From: Proteles cristata cristata
Taxonomy: Eukaryota > Chordata > Mammalia > Carnivora > Hyaenidae
DNA length: 64,000 bases
Assembly (NCBI GenBank): GCA_017311185.1
Contig: JAESUZ010005106.1
Span: forward strand, 434,001 to 498,000
Direction: 5' to 3'
The notes beneath the pieces are model-generated. The model searched no databases, was not told where the DNA came from, and worked only from the letters and a program-made list of their open reading frames with translations. Below, one piece after another: positions 1-12,043 of the stretch. Made by a program: the position numbers and the translations under genes. Position 1 is the stretch's first letter, and every line of letters starts with the position of its first letter.

Positions 1-921
1 ACTGGATGACCTAGAATAGATGAATCACGGAATACACAACCCACCAAGACTGAATCATGAAGAAATAGAAAATCTGGACAGACCAATAAATAGCAAGGAA
101 AATGAATCGGTTATCAAAAATCTACCCCCAAAAAAGAGCCCAGGACCAGATGGCTTCACTTTGGAGAAATCTGCCAAACATTTAAATAACAATTAACAAC
201 AATCCTCCCCCAAACTCTTCCAAAAAATTGAAGAGCAGGGAATATTTCCAAATTTATTCAAAGAGGCCACTATTAGCCTGACACCAAAGGAAAACAAAGA
301 TTTTACAAGAGAAGAGAACTATGGGCCAATATCCCTGATGAACACTGATGCAAAAATCTCAACAAAATACTAACAAATCAAATTCAATAGCACATTAAAA
401 GAATTAATCCACCAGGAACAAATAGGATTTATTCCTGGAATGCAAGAATTGTTCAACATAAAAAAGCAATCAATATAATATATTAACAGAGTGAAGGACA
501 AAAGCTCAATCAATGTGGAAAAATCATTTAACAAGATTCAACACCCATCACGATAAAAACACTCAACAAAGCAGGAACAGAAAGAAATTACCTCAACATT
601 AAAACATACGTGAAAAGCCCACAACTAACATCATATTCAATGATAAGAGACAAAACATTTCCTCTAAGATAAGAAATAAACCAAGGAGATGTTTGTTCTT
701 GCCATTTCTAGTTAACATAGTATTGGAAGTCCTAGTTAAAGCAATTAGGCAAGAAAAAGAAATAAAGGGCATCTGAAATGTAAAGGATGAAATAAAATTA
801 TCTTTATTCACAAATGACATGATCTTGTATCTAGAAGGCACTAAAGATTACACACACACATACGCATGCACGCACGCACCGAAATTCTCAGAAGTAATAA
901 ATAAATTAAGACTGCAGTATA

Positions 922-1137
922 GGGGCGCCTGGGTGGCTTAGTCGGTTAAGTGTCTGACTTTCGCTCAGGTCATGATCTCACGGTTCGTGGGTTCGAGCCC
1001 CGCGTCAGGCTCTGTGCTGATTGCCAGCTCAGAGCCTGGAGCCTGTTTCAGTCTGTGACTCCCTCTCTCTCTGACCCTCCCCTGCTCACGCTGTCTCTCT
1101 CTCTCCTAGAAATAAATAAAACATAAAAAAAAAAAAA
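922..1137 (+). mobile_element. CAN-SINE, young, with target duplication
   Basis: tRNA-derived carnivore SINE. It has the GGGGCGCCTGGGTGGC head, an A box region (TGGCTTAGTCGG), a B box (GGTTCGAGCCC), a CT-rich middle, and an AAATAAA plus poly-A tail. The target-site duplication is AAGACTGCAGTATA before and AAGATTGCAGTATA after. It sits within the L1 at the left edge. Confidence 0.95.
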
Positions 1138-1255
1138 GATTGCAGTATAAAAATTGACACACAAAAATCAATTGCATTTCAGTACACTAACAATGAATAA
1201 TCCAAATAACAAGAACACGGTTATATTTACAAAAACATTTTAAAAAATGCATAGA

Positions 1256-1466
1256 GGGGAGCCTGGGTGGCTTAATCGGTTAAGTGTCCGACTTTCGCTT
1301 AGGTCATGATCTCGTGGTTCGTGGGTTTGAGCCCCGCGTTGGGCTCTGTGCTGACTGCCAGCTCGGAGCCTGGAGCCTGTTTCAGTCTGTGACTCCCTCT
1401 CTCTCTGACCCTCCCCTGTTCACGCTGTCTGTCTCTCTCTCTCCTAGAAATAAATAAAACATTTTT
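1256..1466 (+). mobile_element. CAN-SINE, young
   Basis: Second plus-strand CAN-SINE, only 118 bases after the previous one and very similar to it, including the shared CTCTCCTAGAAATAAATAAAAC tail region. The head reads GGGGAGCCTGGGTGGC. The flanking duplication AAAAAATGCATAGA appears on both sides, so this was an independent insertion and not a local duplication. Confidence 0.94.
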
Positions 1467-2032
1467 AAAAAATGCATAGAAATAAATTTAACCAAGAGTG
1501 AAAGACTTATACATTGAAAGCTACAAAGCACTGTTGGAAGAAGTTAAAGAACATACAAATGAATGGAAAGACATTCTGTATTCATGGATTGGGAAACTTA
1601 ACATTGTTAAGATGTTAGTATTACCCAAATCAATTTAGAGTCAATACAATCCATATCAAAATCCCAACAATTTTTTTTGAATAAATAAAAAAAAAATCCA
1701 TCCTAAAAGTCCTATAAAATCTGATGGGACTCCAAATAACCAAAACGATTTTCAAAAATAAGGACAAAGTTAGAGAATGCTCCTTGCTGATTTTGTGATA
1801 TATTATAAAGCTACAGTAATCAAAATAGTGTCGTACTGGAATAAATACAGACATAGAGGTCATTGGAATAGAGAGCTCAGAAATAACCTTTGCATAAGTG
1901 GTCCAATTATCTTTAACAAGAGTGACAAGATCACTCGACAGGGAAAGGACAGTCTTGTCAACAAATGGTGCCAGGTAAACTGCATATCCACATGAAAAAA
2001 AAAAGAAGTTGTATTTTTATCTTACATCAAAT

Positions 2033-2034
2033 AA

Positions 2035-2094
<60 letters not shown>

Positions 2095-2150
2095 AAAGAA
2101 AGAGAGAGAGAGGGGGAGGGAGAGAGGGAGAAAGGAAGAAAGAAAGAAAA
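2033..2150 (+). repeat. (GAAA)n microsatellite / purine tract
   Basis: About 60 bases of regular GAAA units followed by about 55 bases of irregular GA-rich purine sequence. It grew inside the L1, where a short A-rich segment normally precedes 'aactcaaaatggat'. The tract is all purine on one strand and is probably length-polymorphic. Confidence 0.95.
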
Positions 2151-3299
2151 ACTCAAAATGGATTAAAGACCTAAATACAAAATCCTAAACTAAATGAGAT
2201 AAAAACATAAGGGAAAAGCTTCGTGACATTTGACTTGACAATAAATATAATACCAAAAGCACAGGCAGCGAAAGAAAATACAGGCAGATGGGACTACTTA
2301 AAACTTAAAAACTTCTGCCCATCAAAAGACACAATCTACAGAGTGAAAAGGAAACCTATGGAATAGGAAAAAATGTTTACAAATTATATATCTTGTAAGG
2401 GGTTAATATCTAGAATATACAAAAAGATCCTACAACTCAATGACAAAAAATTAAATAGCCTGATTTTAAAATGGGCAAGAGACTTAGACATTTCTCCAAA
2501 GATAATATACAAATGGCCGACAAACATGAAAAGATGCTTCTAAATATCATTAACCATCAGAGTAACGCAAATCAAAACTACAATGAAGTATCACTTCATA
2601 TCCATTAGAACGGCTACTATAAAAACAAATTAATATGTATTGATGAGGATGAAGAAAAACTGGAAGCCTTGTGCCCTGCTGGTAGGATTGTAATAGTGCA
2701 ACTTCTGTGGAAAACAGTATGTTGGTTCCTCAAAACAGTCAAAATAAAACTACCATATGATCCAGCAATCTGGATATATATTCAACATAATTTAAAGTAG
2801 AGTCTTGAAGACGTTTTCATACCCATGTTCACAGCAACACTATTCACGGTAGCCATGAGGTGGAAGTAACCCTACTGGGCATCAACATATGAATATATAC
2901 ACAAAACGTAGTATATGCATACACACAATTTTATTGAGCCTTTCAAAGGAAAATATATTGTGATATGCTACTACATGGATGAACCTTCAAGACATTATAT
3001 GAAGTAAAATAAGCCAATCACAAAAAGACAAAGACCATATGATTCCACTAATTGAGATCCCTATGGCAGTCACATTCATAGAAGAGAAAGTAGAATGGTG
3101 GTTGCCAGGGGCTGGGAGAAGAGAGGCAAGGGGAACAGTTGTTTAATGGATATAAAGTTTCAGTTTTGCAAGATGAAAAAGTACCGGAGATAGGACGCAC
3201 AACAATGTGAACACGCTTAACGCTACTGAGCTATATACTTAAGAGTGCTTAAGATGGTAAATTTTGTGTGTTTCTTATCACAGTTTTTTTTTTTTTTGG

Positions 3300-3545
3300 C
3301 TATTAAAGGAGGGGAGCAAATCATAATATAATAGCAGAACCAGAATACTGACATTAATCTTATCCAATTATTAACCAATCTCTTTAAGGCTTCTCCACTT
3401 TATTTGTAGTCAAGTGGGGGTGGAGTGTGTGTCTGTGTGTGTGTGTGTGGTGTAGGTATAAAATTGATGTTTTAATAGCTTAATTACAAAAATGGACAAA
3501 AGGGAGAACAGATACATGGGGACAGTTTGTTGGGCACAGTGACGC
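3300..3545. other. Single-copy stretch with short (TG)n
   Basis: No gene or clear transposon is visible. It contains a short interrupted TG run near 3426-3450 and otherwise A/T-rich unique sequence. Confidence 0.5.
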
Positions 3546-3549
3546 TCTT

Positions 3550-3900
3550 CATTCATTTCTTATTTATTTATTGTGTGCCCACTTCAAGTTAGACATGGTG
3601 CCAGGCATCAGGGATACAACTGGGAACATGACACAGTCTTGTGGAGCTTACACTCTATTGTGGAAGACAGATAATTACAACGTAGCACGAGAAATGAGAT
3701 TCAGCAAAGTGCAAGGGCAGTGGAATCAAACAAAAATATTGTTCACCCCAGGCATGGGAAAGGGGAATAGTCAGAGAAGGTTTTTTGGAAGAAGGGCTGT
3801 CTCAACTATGATATGAGAGAAAAGAAGGATTTGCCAGGCCAAGGCATTCCTGGCAAATGTCTGGAAACAAGAGACACCTGATGCATTTTGCAGAACTTGA
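3550..3900 (-). mobile_element. L2 fragment
   Basis: Reads like the reverse complement of an L2 3' end: a 'ttatttattgtgtgcccac' start, then 'atggtgccaggcatcaggga', 'gtggagcttacactctattg', and further in the 'tccaggca'-type part. It is diverged and non-coding. The 81-codon open frame across it has no significance. Confidence 0.65.
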
Positions 3901-4074
3901 AACAGTTCAGCATGGTAAGAGTTTACAGTGAGAAATATCACTGCAGAGGGGTCCGATCACAACAGGGCTCTCACTATGCTAAGGTGTTTACCTATTCCTA
4001 GGGGCTATGGGATGTAGGAAGGGGCTGCCTTTAACTGTACACCAAACATCATGGTATGAACTTGACATTATCAC

Positions 4075-4250
4075 ATTTTATCTTCCTCACCACAATCCAC
4101 AGAGGTGACTGCTATCTTAATTTTACAGATGAGGAAACTTAAGATAACCATGTTTGTGTAGACTGCCCAAGGTCACACAGTAGCTCATAAGTAACAGAGA
4201 CAGGGTATGAATACAAATTTTTCCAATTCCCAAAGCCCATAGTATTTAAA
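4075..4250 (-). mobile_element. MIR fragment
   Basis: Contains the typical reverse MIR order: a 'cacattttatcttcctcac' segment, then 'ttttacagatgaggaaact', then 'ccaaggtcacacagtagct'. An ancient SINE fossil. Confidence 0.8.
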
Positions 4251-4299
4251 AATTAAATACAAGGCAGACATAACAGGATGGGCTTCAGGTTTATTAGCA

Positions 4300-4520
4300 G
4301 CCCTTAAATCAGGCAGCTAGAGTTTGAATCCTGACTCCAAACCTTATTTGCTGTGTGACCTAGGGCAAATGACTCTTTGAGCAACAGTTTATTTTTCAAT
4401 ATGGTAAGTACAATTCCGGGAAGTACAGGGGCTGTGGGATCTCAGTTTTTCAGACTCATTTGTAAAAATGAGGGTAATGATAATAACAAACACATAATAG
4501 CACTCTAAAATTATTAGCTA
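4300..4520 (+). mobile_element. MIR fragment, interrupted
   Basis: Forward MIR features: 'ggcagctagagtttgaatcc', 'tgctgtgtgacctagggcaa', then after an extra 40-60 bases 'catttgtaaaaatgagggta'. Diverged and non-coding. Confidence 0.7.
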
Positions 4521-4524
4521 TTAT

Positions 4525-5060
4525 TATAATTATTTTATACTTCTTCCCAATCTAAATACTATCTCAAAGAGAAGCTGCTAGAAAGAGGATTAGTATGTAT
4601 TCTATAGATTTCATAAAAGCAGTGCTCTGATGGAGAGGTAGTGGTCTTGGTTCCCCATCACTAATTTGTTGACTAGTTACTCAGGGTCTATGTTTAATCT
4701 CTCATAAGTGGGGGTACCAGTGTCTCAGCAACCAAACCATAGAATTACACTGAGGATCAAGAGGGATAGAGGATATCAAAGTACTGGAAAAGTTTAAGGT
4801 GGTACATTTGCCTCATTATTATTAAAATACCACTTGGATTCAGTTATCTGACATATCTTGATAAAATTTCTACCATACTCTTGGCACTGTGCTAAGGCTA
4901 TGAAGACTCTTATATTATAAGTGAAATATTATGTACTTATTACGTTTGTGGTTCTCTTGCAAGTGGCACCATAACTTTGACTAGATCCTTCAAAGGATGC
5001 ATGATCCCAAATAGACTAAGAAGTATTCTGCTAGATGCTGTGGACAAAAATAAGTAAACA
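4525..5060. other. Unassigned A/T-rich sequence
   Basis: No convincing open frame, RNA gene or recognisable repeat. It may hold very old repeat remnants. Confidence 0.4.
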
Positions 5061-5064
5061 ATCC

Positions 5065-6640
5065 CTGCTAAGATCAGAAACAAGACAAGAATGTCTGCTC
5101 TGATCCCTTCTATTCGATGTTGTGTTGGAAATTCTAACCAAGTAAGGAAACTAAGGAAGAATAAAAAAGCATCCAGATTGAAAAGGAAAAGGTAAAACTT
5201 ACTCTAGTTGTACATGATATGATCTTGTATGTAAAAAAAAATCCTTAGGAATCAAAATAAAATCTATTAGAGCTAATAAATAAATTTAAGAGAGTTTGCA
5301 GGATACAAGAAGATAAGATCAACATAGAAAAATCAGAGAGGTTTCTATTCATTACTAATGAATAATCCAAAAATTGAATGAAGAAAATTATTTTGCTTAT
5401 AATAACATCAAAAAGAGTAAAGTACTTAAGAAACGAAGTTGGCACCCTATGACCCAGCAGTAGCACTGCTAGGAATTTACCCAAGGGATACAGGAGTGCT
5501 GATGCATAGGAGCGCATGGACCCCAATGTTCATAGCAGCACTCTCAACAATAGCCAAATCATGGAAAGAGCCTAAGTGTCCATCAATGGATGAATGGATC
5601 AAGAAGATGTGGTATATTTATACAATGGAATACTACATGGCAATGAGAAAGAATGAAATCTGGCCATTTGTAGCAACATGGATGGAACTTGAGGGTGTTA
5701 TGCTGAGCGAAATAAATCAAGCAGAGAAGGACAGATACCATATGTTTACACATATAGGTGGGTTAGGAGGAAGCTAACGGAGGACCATGAGGGAGAAGAA
5801 GGGGAAAAATAATTGGGGAGAGGGAGGGAGGCAAACCATGAGAGACTCTTGAATGCTGAGAACAAACTGAGGACTGATGGCAGTGGGGGGAGGGGAAGGG
5901 GGTGATGGGCATGGAGGAGGGCACTTGTGGGGATGAGCACTGGGTGTTATATGGAAACCAACTTGACAATAAACTATTGACAATAAACTAAGAAAAAAGA
6001 AACAAAGTTAGCAAAGTGAAAGATTTGTACTCTGAAAGCTACAAAACACTGTTGAAAACAATTAAAGAAGACCTATATAAATATAATGGCATCTCATGTT
6101 CATGGATTGGGAGACAATTCCCTTTTTACAGAAACTAAAGCTGATGTTAATACTGATACAGACAGGTAAGAGACACAGAATAGCTCAAAAAAATCTTGAA
6201 AAAGAAGAACAAATTTGAAGGGCTCACACTTCCCAATTTCAATACTTATTACAAGGCTACAGTAATCAAGACTATGTGGTATTGTAATGAGGACACACGT
6301 ATGTATCAGTGGAATTGAAATAAACCCATGTATCTATAGTCAATTGATCTTTGACAAGGGATTTTCAGTGGAGAAAGAATAGTCCTTTCCACAAATGATT
6401 CTGAAAAAAAATGGATATTAACATGCCAAAAACATAAATTTGTACCATTATGTCACACTAAATACAAAAATTAACTCAAAATGGATGAAAGACCTAAACG
6501 TAAGAACTAAAATTATGAAACTTAGGGGTATAACTTTATGACCTTGAATTGAGCCATGGTTACTTAGGTATCACACAGCAACCAAAAAAAAAAAAAAAAG
6601 GATAACATATATTTCACCAAAATTAAGAACTTTAGAATTT
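5065..6640 (+). mobile_element. Older L1 ORF2 fragment, split by a young L1
   Basis: Plus-strand L1 starting at a region equivalent to 'agaaacaagacaagaatgtc' of ORF2. It is interrupted at 5441 and resumes at 6010 with 'gcaaagtgaaagatttgtac'. It runs through 'aaaattaactcaaaatggat' to about 6640. Many stops are present. The left edge is a 5' truncation inside ORF2. The right edge abuts a minus-strand L1 3' end. Confidence 0.8.
5441..5996 (+). mobile_element. Young carnivore L1, 3' end only
   Basis: 5'-truncated copy of the same L1 family seen at 9842, 14114, 46448, 46669 and 60783. It holds the last part of ORF2; the frame at 5439-5777 reads through 'YYMAMRKNEIWPF' and ends in 'HIGGLGGS'. The 3' UTR with 'gcaaaccatgagagactctt' and the 'gacaataaacta' end follows. 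Flanking duplications AAGAAACGAAGTT (5428-5440) and AAGAAACAAAGTT (5997-6009) show an insertion into the older L1. The tail has a short repeat of 'gacaataaactat' instead of a long poly-A. Confidence 0.93.
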
Positions 6641-7445
6641 TAATTTCAGTACAGTTGACATCGTGTCATTTTATTTTTATTATCTTTTTTTAAAAAATTT
6701 TTAACGTTTATTTATTTTTGATTCAGAGAGAGAGACAGAGTGAAAGCAGGGGAGAGACAGAGAGAGAAGGCTCCAGGCCTTCTGATGTGGGCCTCAAAAT
6801 CATGAACCGCAAGATCATGACCTGAGCAGAAGTCGAATGCTTAACCAACTGATCCACCCAGGCGCCCCCAGTGTTATTTTAATTTCAGGTGTACAATTTA
6901 GTGATTCACCAATTCTCTACATTACTCAGTGCTCATGATAAGTGCACTCTTAATTCCCTTATCTATTTAACCCATCTCCACTTCCCTTCTAGTAACCCTC
7001 AGTTTATTCTCTGCAGTTAAGAGTCTATTTTTTGGTTTATCTTTTTTTCTTTGTTCATTTGCTTTGTTTCTTAAATCTTACATATGAGTGGAATCACATG
7101 GCATTTGTCTTACTCTGACTGACTTATTTCATTTAGGATTATCCTTTTTAGATGTATCCATGTTGTTACAAATGGCAAGATTTCATTTTTTTTTTTTACA
7201 GCTGAATAATATTCCATTGTATATATACCACCTCTTCTTTATCCATTCATCTATCATTGGGCACTTGGGCTGCTTCCACAATTTGGCTATTGTAAATAAT
7301 GCTACAATATACATAGGGATGCTTATATCTTTTCAAATTAGTGTTTTTGTATTCTTTGAATAAAATACTCAATAGTGGAATTGTTGGATCATATGGTAAT
7401 TAATTCTATTTTTAAATTTTTGAGGAACCTCCATACTGTTCCTGT
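6641..7445 (-). mobile_element. Older L1 3' end, minus strand
   Basis: Reverse L1 3' UTR ('ggtgtacaatttagtgattc', 'acatatgagtggaatcacat') running into the reverse of the ORF2 end ('gctgaataatattccattgt', 'ggatcatatggtaattaatt'). 5'-truncated at about 7445 after 'gaacctccatactgtt'. A SINE interrupts it at 6681-6869. Confidence 0.82.
6681..6869 (-). mobile_element. CAN-SINE
   Basis: Minus-strand SINE: T-rich start, GAGAGAGA tract, then 'gatcatgacctgagcagaag' and 'ccacccaggcgcccc'. The duplication is GTGTCATTTTATTT before and GTGTTATTTTAATT after. It lies inside the L1 3' UTR. Confidence 0.92.
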
Positions 7446-7985
7446 TCTAGTTTTCCATTCAGGATACCACTTTCCATGTAGTTTTCATGTTTCCTAAAAT
7501 TTCTTTTGGCTATGACAACTTCTCAGACTTTCTTAATTTTTGGTGACCTTGACAGTTTTGGGGAGTAATGATGAGGCATTTTGTAGAATGTCCCTCACTT
7601 GGGGTTTGTCTTGTGGTTTTCTTATGATTAGACTATGGTTATATGTTTTGGAAAGAAGACCACTGACATAAAGTGTCATCATCATCACAGCAAACCAAGG
7701 GTACATACGATAAAAAACATCACTATTGATGTTGACCTTGATCACCCAGCTGAAGTAGTGCTGCCATGTTGTTCCATGTAGTTATTCTCTTCCTCCTCTT
7801 TCCACCCTGTACTCTTAGGAAGGAAGTCACTACATGCAGCCAACACTTTAAGGAGTGGGAAGTTATGCTTGAGGGTAGAGTATCTACATTAATTATTTGT
7901 AATTTCTTTGCAAGGGCTATTTGTCTATTCTGTCCCATTTTACTTAGTCACTTATTGCTATCAGTATAGACTCATGAGTATTTTA
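7446..7985. mobile_element. Old interspersed repeat, left half
   Basis: The sequence resembles an ancient repeat, possibly an L1M-type 3' region, around 'ttgacagttttggggagta', 'gaatgtccctcacttggggt' and 'aaggaagtcactacatgcag'. Its continuation is found at about 14835-14990, so the intervening 6.8 kb is a later insertion. Family and strand are not certain. Confidence 0.5.
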
Positions 7986-9841
7986 TTTTTATTTTTTCCT
8001 GTTTTATTGAGATATAATTGACATGTAACATTGTCTACATTTAAAGTGTATAATAGAGTCATTTGATACACTTATATATTGTGAAATAATAACTGCAGTA
8101 GAGTTATTTATATCTCCATCACCTCATGTAATTACCATTTCTTTTTGTGGGTAAAAATTTAGATTTAGTCTCTTAGCAAATTTCATGTATATAAGACAGT
8201 ATTGCTAACTACAATCACCACACTGTACATTAAATCCTCAAAACTTATTTATCTTATAACTGGAAATTTGTACCCTTTGGCAAACATCATCCCATTTCCA
8301 CCACCACCACCACAATACTGTACCTTCTGCTTCTGTAATTCTGGCTCTTTTAGATGCCACATTTAAGTGATATCATACAGTATTTGTCTTTCTGTTTCTG
8401 ATGTATCTCACTCAACACAAAGCTCTCAGGATCTACGTTTATTGTCACAGTGGCAGCTATGTCATCTTTCTCATAGCTGAATAATATTCCATTATATATA
8501 TACCCCACATCTTTTTAAGTCACTCATTTGTGATTGGACAGGTTGTTTCCGTATCTTGGCTTTTGTGAATCATGCAGCAATGAACACAGGAGTGCAACTA
8601 TCTCTTTGAGATCCTGATTTCATTTCCTTTGGATATACACCCAGAAATGGGATTGTTGGATTATACGGTAGTACTATTTTTAATTTTCTGAGGAGCTTCC
8701 ATGCTATTTTCCATAGTGGCTGTACCAACTCACATTCCTACCCAACAATACACAAGAATTTTCTTTTCTCCATATCCTCACCAAAACTTGTTATCTCATC
8801 TTTTTGATAATAGCCACTATGATAGATGTGAGGTGATGTCTCTATTGTGGCTTTGATTTGCATTTCCCTAATGATTAGGGATGTTGGGCATCTTTCCATG
8901 TACCTGTACATCTTTTCATGACCATTTGATGTCTTCTCTGGAAAAATGTCTATTCAGGTCCTCTGCCATTTTTTAAATGGATCAGTGTGGATAATTTTTT
9001 TCATTGGTTTTGTGGAGCTGTAAGAGTTCCTTACATATTTTGGATATGAAACCATTGTCAGATATATGGTTTGTAAATACTTCCTCTCATTCCATATGTT
9101 GCCTTTTCATTTTGTTTTTTTCTTGTGCTGTGCAGTAGCTGTTTTGTTTGACATGGACCGACTTGTTTATTTTTGCTTTCATTGCTTATACTTTCAATGC
9201 CATAGCCAAAAAATATTGTCAAGACCAATGTCAAAGAGTTTTTTTCTACATGTTTTTCTTCTAAGAGTTTTATGGTTTTAGGACTTATGCTCAAATCTTT
9301 AATTCTTTTAATTTTTGTGAGTGGTGTTAAGATAGGGGTCCAGTTTCATTCCTCCACATGTGATAGTCCAGTTTTCCCAGTACCATTTATTAAAGAGACT
9401 ATCCCTTCTTCATTGAATGTTCATGGCTCTGTGTCAAATATTAATTGGACAAATATAAGTGGGGGATTATTTCTGAGCTCTGGATTTTGTCCATTGCTTT
9501 GTTTGTCTGTTTCTATGACAGTACCATACTATTTTGATTACTATAGCTTTTTATTATCATTTGAAATCAAGAATTGAGATTTCACCAGCTTTGTTCTTCT
9601 TTCTTAGGATTGCTTTGGCTATTTGAATCTTTTCCTGGTTCCATACAAATTTTAGGATATTTTTTTGTATTCTGTGAAAAATGCCCTTGGAATTTTGAAA
9701 TAGACCACATTGAATCCTGCATTGAATCTATAGATGATTTTGGGTACTTTGGACATTTTGGCAACATTATTTCTTCCAATCCATGAACCCAGGATATATT
9801 TCCCTTTATTTATGCCTTCAAAGTTTTTTTATCCAAGTCTT

Positions 9842-12043
9842 TTTTTTTTTTTACAAATAGTTTATTGTCAAATTAGTTTCCACATAACACCCAGTGCTCA
9901 TCCCCACAAGTGTCCTCCTTCATGCCCATCCCTCCTCCCCCCCACATCCATCAGTCCTCAGTTTTTGTCAGCATTCAAGAGTCTCTCATGGTTTGCCTCT
10001 CTCCCTTTCCCCCACCATATCCGCCCTTCTTCTCCCCCTTGGTCCTCTGTTAAGTTCCTCCTAATCCTCCTATATGTGCACACATATGATATTTGTCCTT
10101 CTCTGCCTGACTTATTTCGCTCAGCATAACACCCTCAAGGTCCATCCATGTGCTACACATGGCCAGATTTCATTGTTTCTCATTGCCATGTAGTATTCCA
10201 TGGTATAGATAAACCACATCTTCTTGATCCATTCATCTGTTGATGGACACTTAGGCTCTTTCCAGGTTTTAGCTATTGTGGAGAGTGCTGCTATGAACAT
10301 TGGGGTACATGTGCTCCTATGCCTCAGCATTTCTGTATCCCTTCAGTAAATTCCTAGCAGTGCTATTGCTGGGTCCTAGGGGAGTTCTATTGTTAGTTTC
10401 CTTAGGAACCTCCACACTGTTTTCCAGAGGGGCTGTACCAGTTTACATTCCCACCAACAGTGTAGGAGGGTGCCCGTTTCTCCACATCCTCGCCAGCATC
10501 TAGAGTTCTCTGATTGGCTCATTTTAGCCACTCTGACTGGCGTGAGGTGGTATCTCAGTGTGGTTTTGATTTGTATTTCCCTGATGAGGAGGGATGCTGA
10601 GTGAGCATCGTTTCATGGTCTGTTGGCCATCTGGATGTCCTCTTTGGAGAAGTGTCTGTTCATATCTTCTGCCCATTTCTTCACTGGGTTGTTTGTTTTT
10701 CGGGCGTGTAGTTTGGTGAGTTCCTTGTAGATTCTGGATATCAACCCTTTATCTGATATGTCATTTGCAACTATCTTTTCCCATTCCGTTGGTTGCCTAT
10801 TAATTTTCTGGGTTGTTTCCTTGGCTGTGCAGAAGCTTTTAATCTTGATGAGGTCCCAACAGTTTATTTTTGCTCTTGATTCCCTTGCTTTTGGGATGTG
10901 TCAAGTAAGAAGTTGCTGCGGTGGAGGTCAAGGAGGTTGTTTCCTGCTTTCTCCTCTAGGGTGTTGATAGTTTCCTGTCTCACGTTCAGGTCCTTTATCC
11001 ATTTTGAGTTTATTTTTGTGCATGGTGTGAGAAAATGATCTAGTTTCATTCTTCTGCATGTTGCTGTCCAGTTCTCCCAACACCATCTGTTAAAAGGCTG
11101 TCTTTTTTCCATTGGATATTCTTTCCTGCTTTGTCAAAGATTAGTTGGCTGTATACTTTTGGGTCCACTTCTGAGTTCTCAATTCTGTTCCATTGGTCTA
11201 TGTGTCTGTTTTTGTGCCAATACCATACTGTCTTGATGATGACAGCTTTGTAGTAGAGGCTAAAGTCTGGGATGGTGATCCCTCCCGTTTTGGTTTTATT
11301 TTTCAGGATTACTTTGGCTATTCGGAGTCTTTTGTGGTTCCATACAAATTTTTGGATAGTTTGTTCTAGTTTTGAGAAGTATGCTGGTGCAATTTTGATT
11401 GGAATTGCATTGAATGTGTAGAGTGCCTTAGGTAGTAATGACATCTTAACTATATTTATTCTTCCTATCCATGAGCATGGAATGTTTTTCCATTTCTTTG
11501 TGTCTTCTTCAATTTCCTTCATAAGTTTTCTATAGTTTTCATCATACAGATCTCTTGTATCCTTGGTTAGGTTTATTCCGAGGTATTTTATGGTTTTTTG
11601 TGCAATTGTGAATGGGATCAGTTTCTTGATTTCTCTTTCTGTTGCTTCATTGTTGGTGTATAAAAATGCAACCGATTTCTGTACGTTGATTTTGTACCCT
11701 GCAACTTGGCTGAATTCTTGGATCAGTTCTAGTAGGCTTCTGGTGGAGTCTGTCGGGTTTGCTATGTAGAGTATCATGTCATCTGCGAAGAGTGAAAGTT
11801 TGACTTCCTCTTTGCCAATTCTGATGCCTTTGATTTCCTTTTGGTGTCTGATGGCTGATGCTAGGACTTCCAGCACTATGTTAAACAGCAGTGGTGAGTG
11901 GGCATCCCTGTCGTGTTCCTGATCTCAGGGGGAAAGCTCTGAGTTTTTCCCCGTTGAGGATGATGTTAGCTGAAGGCTTCTCATAGATGGCTTTGATGAT
12001 GTTTAAGTAGGTTCCTTCTATCCCAACTTTCTCGAGAGTCTTT
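9842..12043 (-). mobile_element. Young carnivore L1, 5'-truncated, about 2.2 kb
   Basis: The longest young L1 in the window. In the minus direction it runs from the middle of ORF2 (12043) to the 3' end at 9842, where the plus strand shows a T run followed by 'acaaatagtttattgtcaaa'. The duplication TTTTTTTATCCAAGTCTT lies on both sides (9824-9841 and 12044-12061). It sits inside the older minus-strand L1 and in the same direction. It is missing ORF1, the 5' UTR and the endonuclease region. Confidence 0.95.
11046..11876 (-). pseudogene. L1 ORF2 fragment (reverse transcriptase C-terminal part)
   Basis: A 276-codon uninterrupted stretch of L1 ORF2, the protein that nicks DNA and copies L1 RNA. 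The RT active-site motif FADD is at about residues 30-33, in the context [11 protein letters not shown]. It is followed by the 'thumb' region and a tail containing '[10 protein letters not shown]' and 'FNAIPIKI'. The endonuclease and the N-terminal half of RT are absent because of 5' truncation, and the frame breaks at 11046 before the cysteine-rich end. It cannot be an active enzyme. The intact length indicates a relatively recent insertion. Confidence 0.92.

Larger units (their letters stand above)
1..3290 (+). mobile_element. Degraded L1 (ORF2 and 3' UTR), interrupted
   Basis: An old LINE-1 in the plus direction, entering from the left edge. Near 125-170 the broken frame reads like the RT segment [11 protein letters not shown]. 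Near 1500-1630 and 1770-2030 it matches the later part of ORF2. Positions 2300-2800 carry the ORF2 C-terminal region, and 3020-3290 look like the L1 3' UTR, ending in a T/A-rich stretch. Many stops and frameshifts break the frame, so it cannot encode a working reverse transcriptase. Two SINEs (922-1137, 1256-1466) and a GAAA microsatellite (2033-2150) sit inside it. The subfamily is probably of the L1MA/MB age class; this is inferred from divergence, not measured. Confidence 0.85.

Noticed and set aside
1965..2174. Frame rich in Lys-Glu-Arg repeats
   Set aside because: Translation of the GAAA microsatellite.
11046..11876. 276-codon frame as a possible host gene
   Set aside because: It contains the L1 RT motif FADD and lies within an L1 bounded by target duplications.
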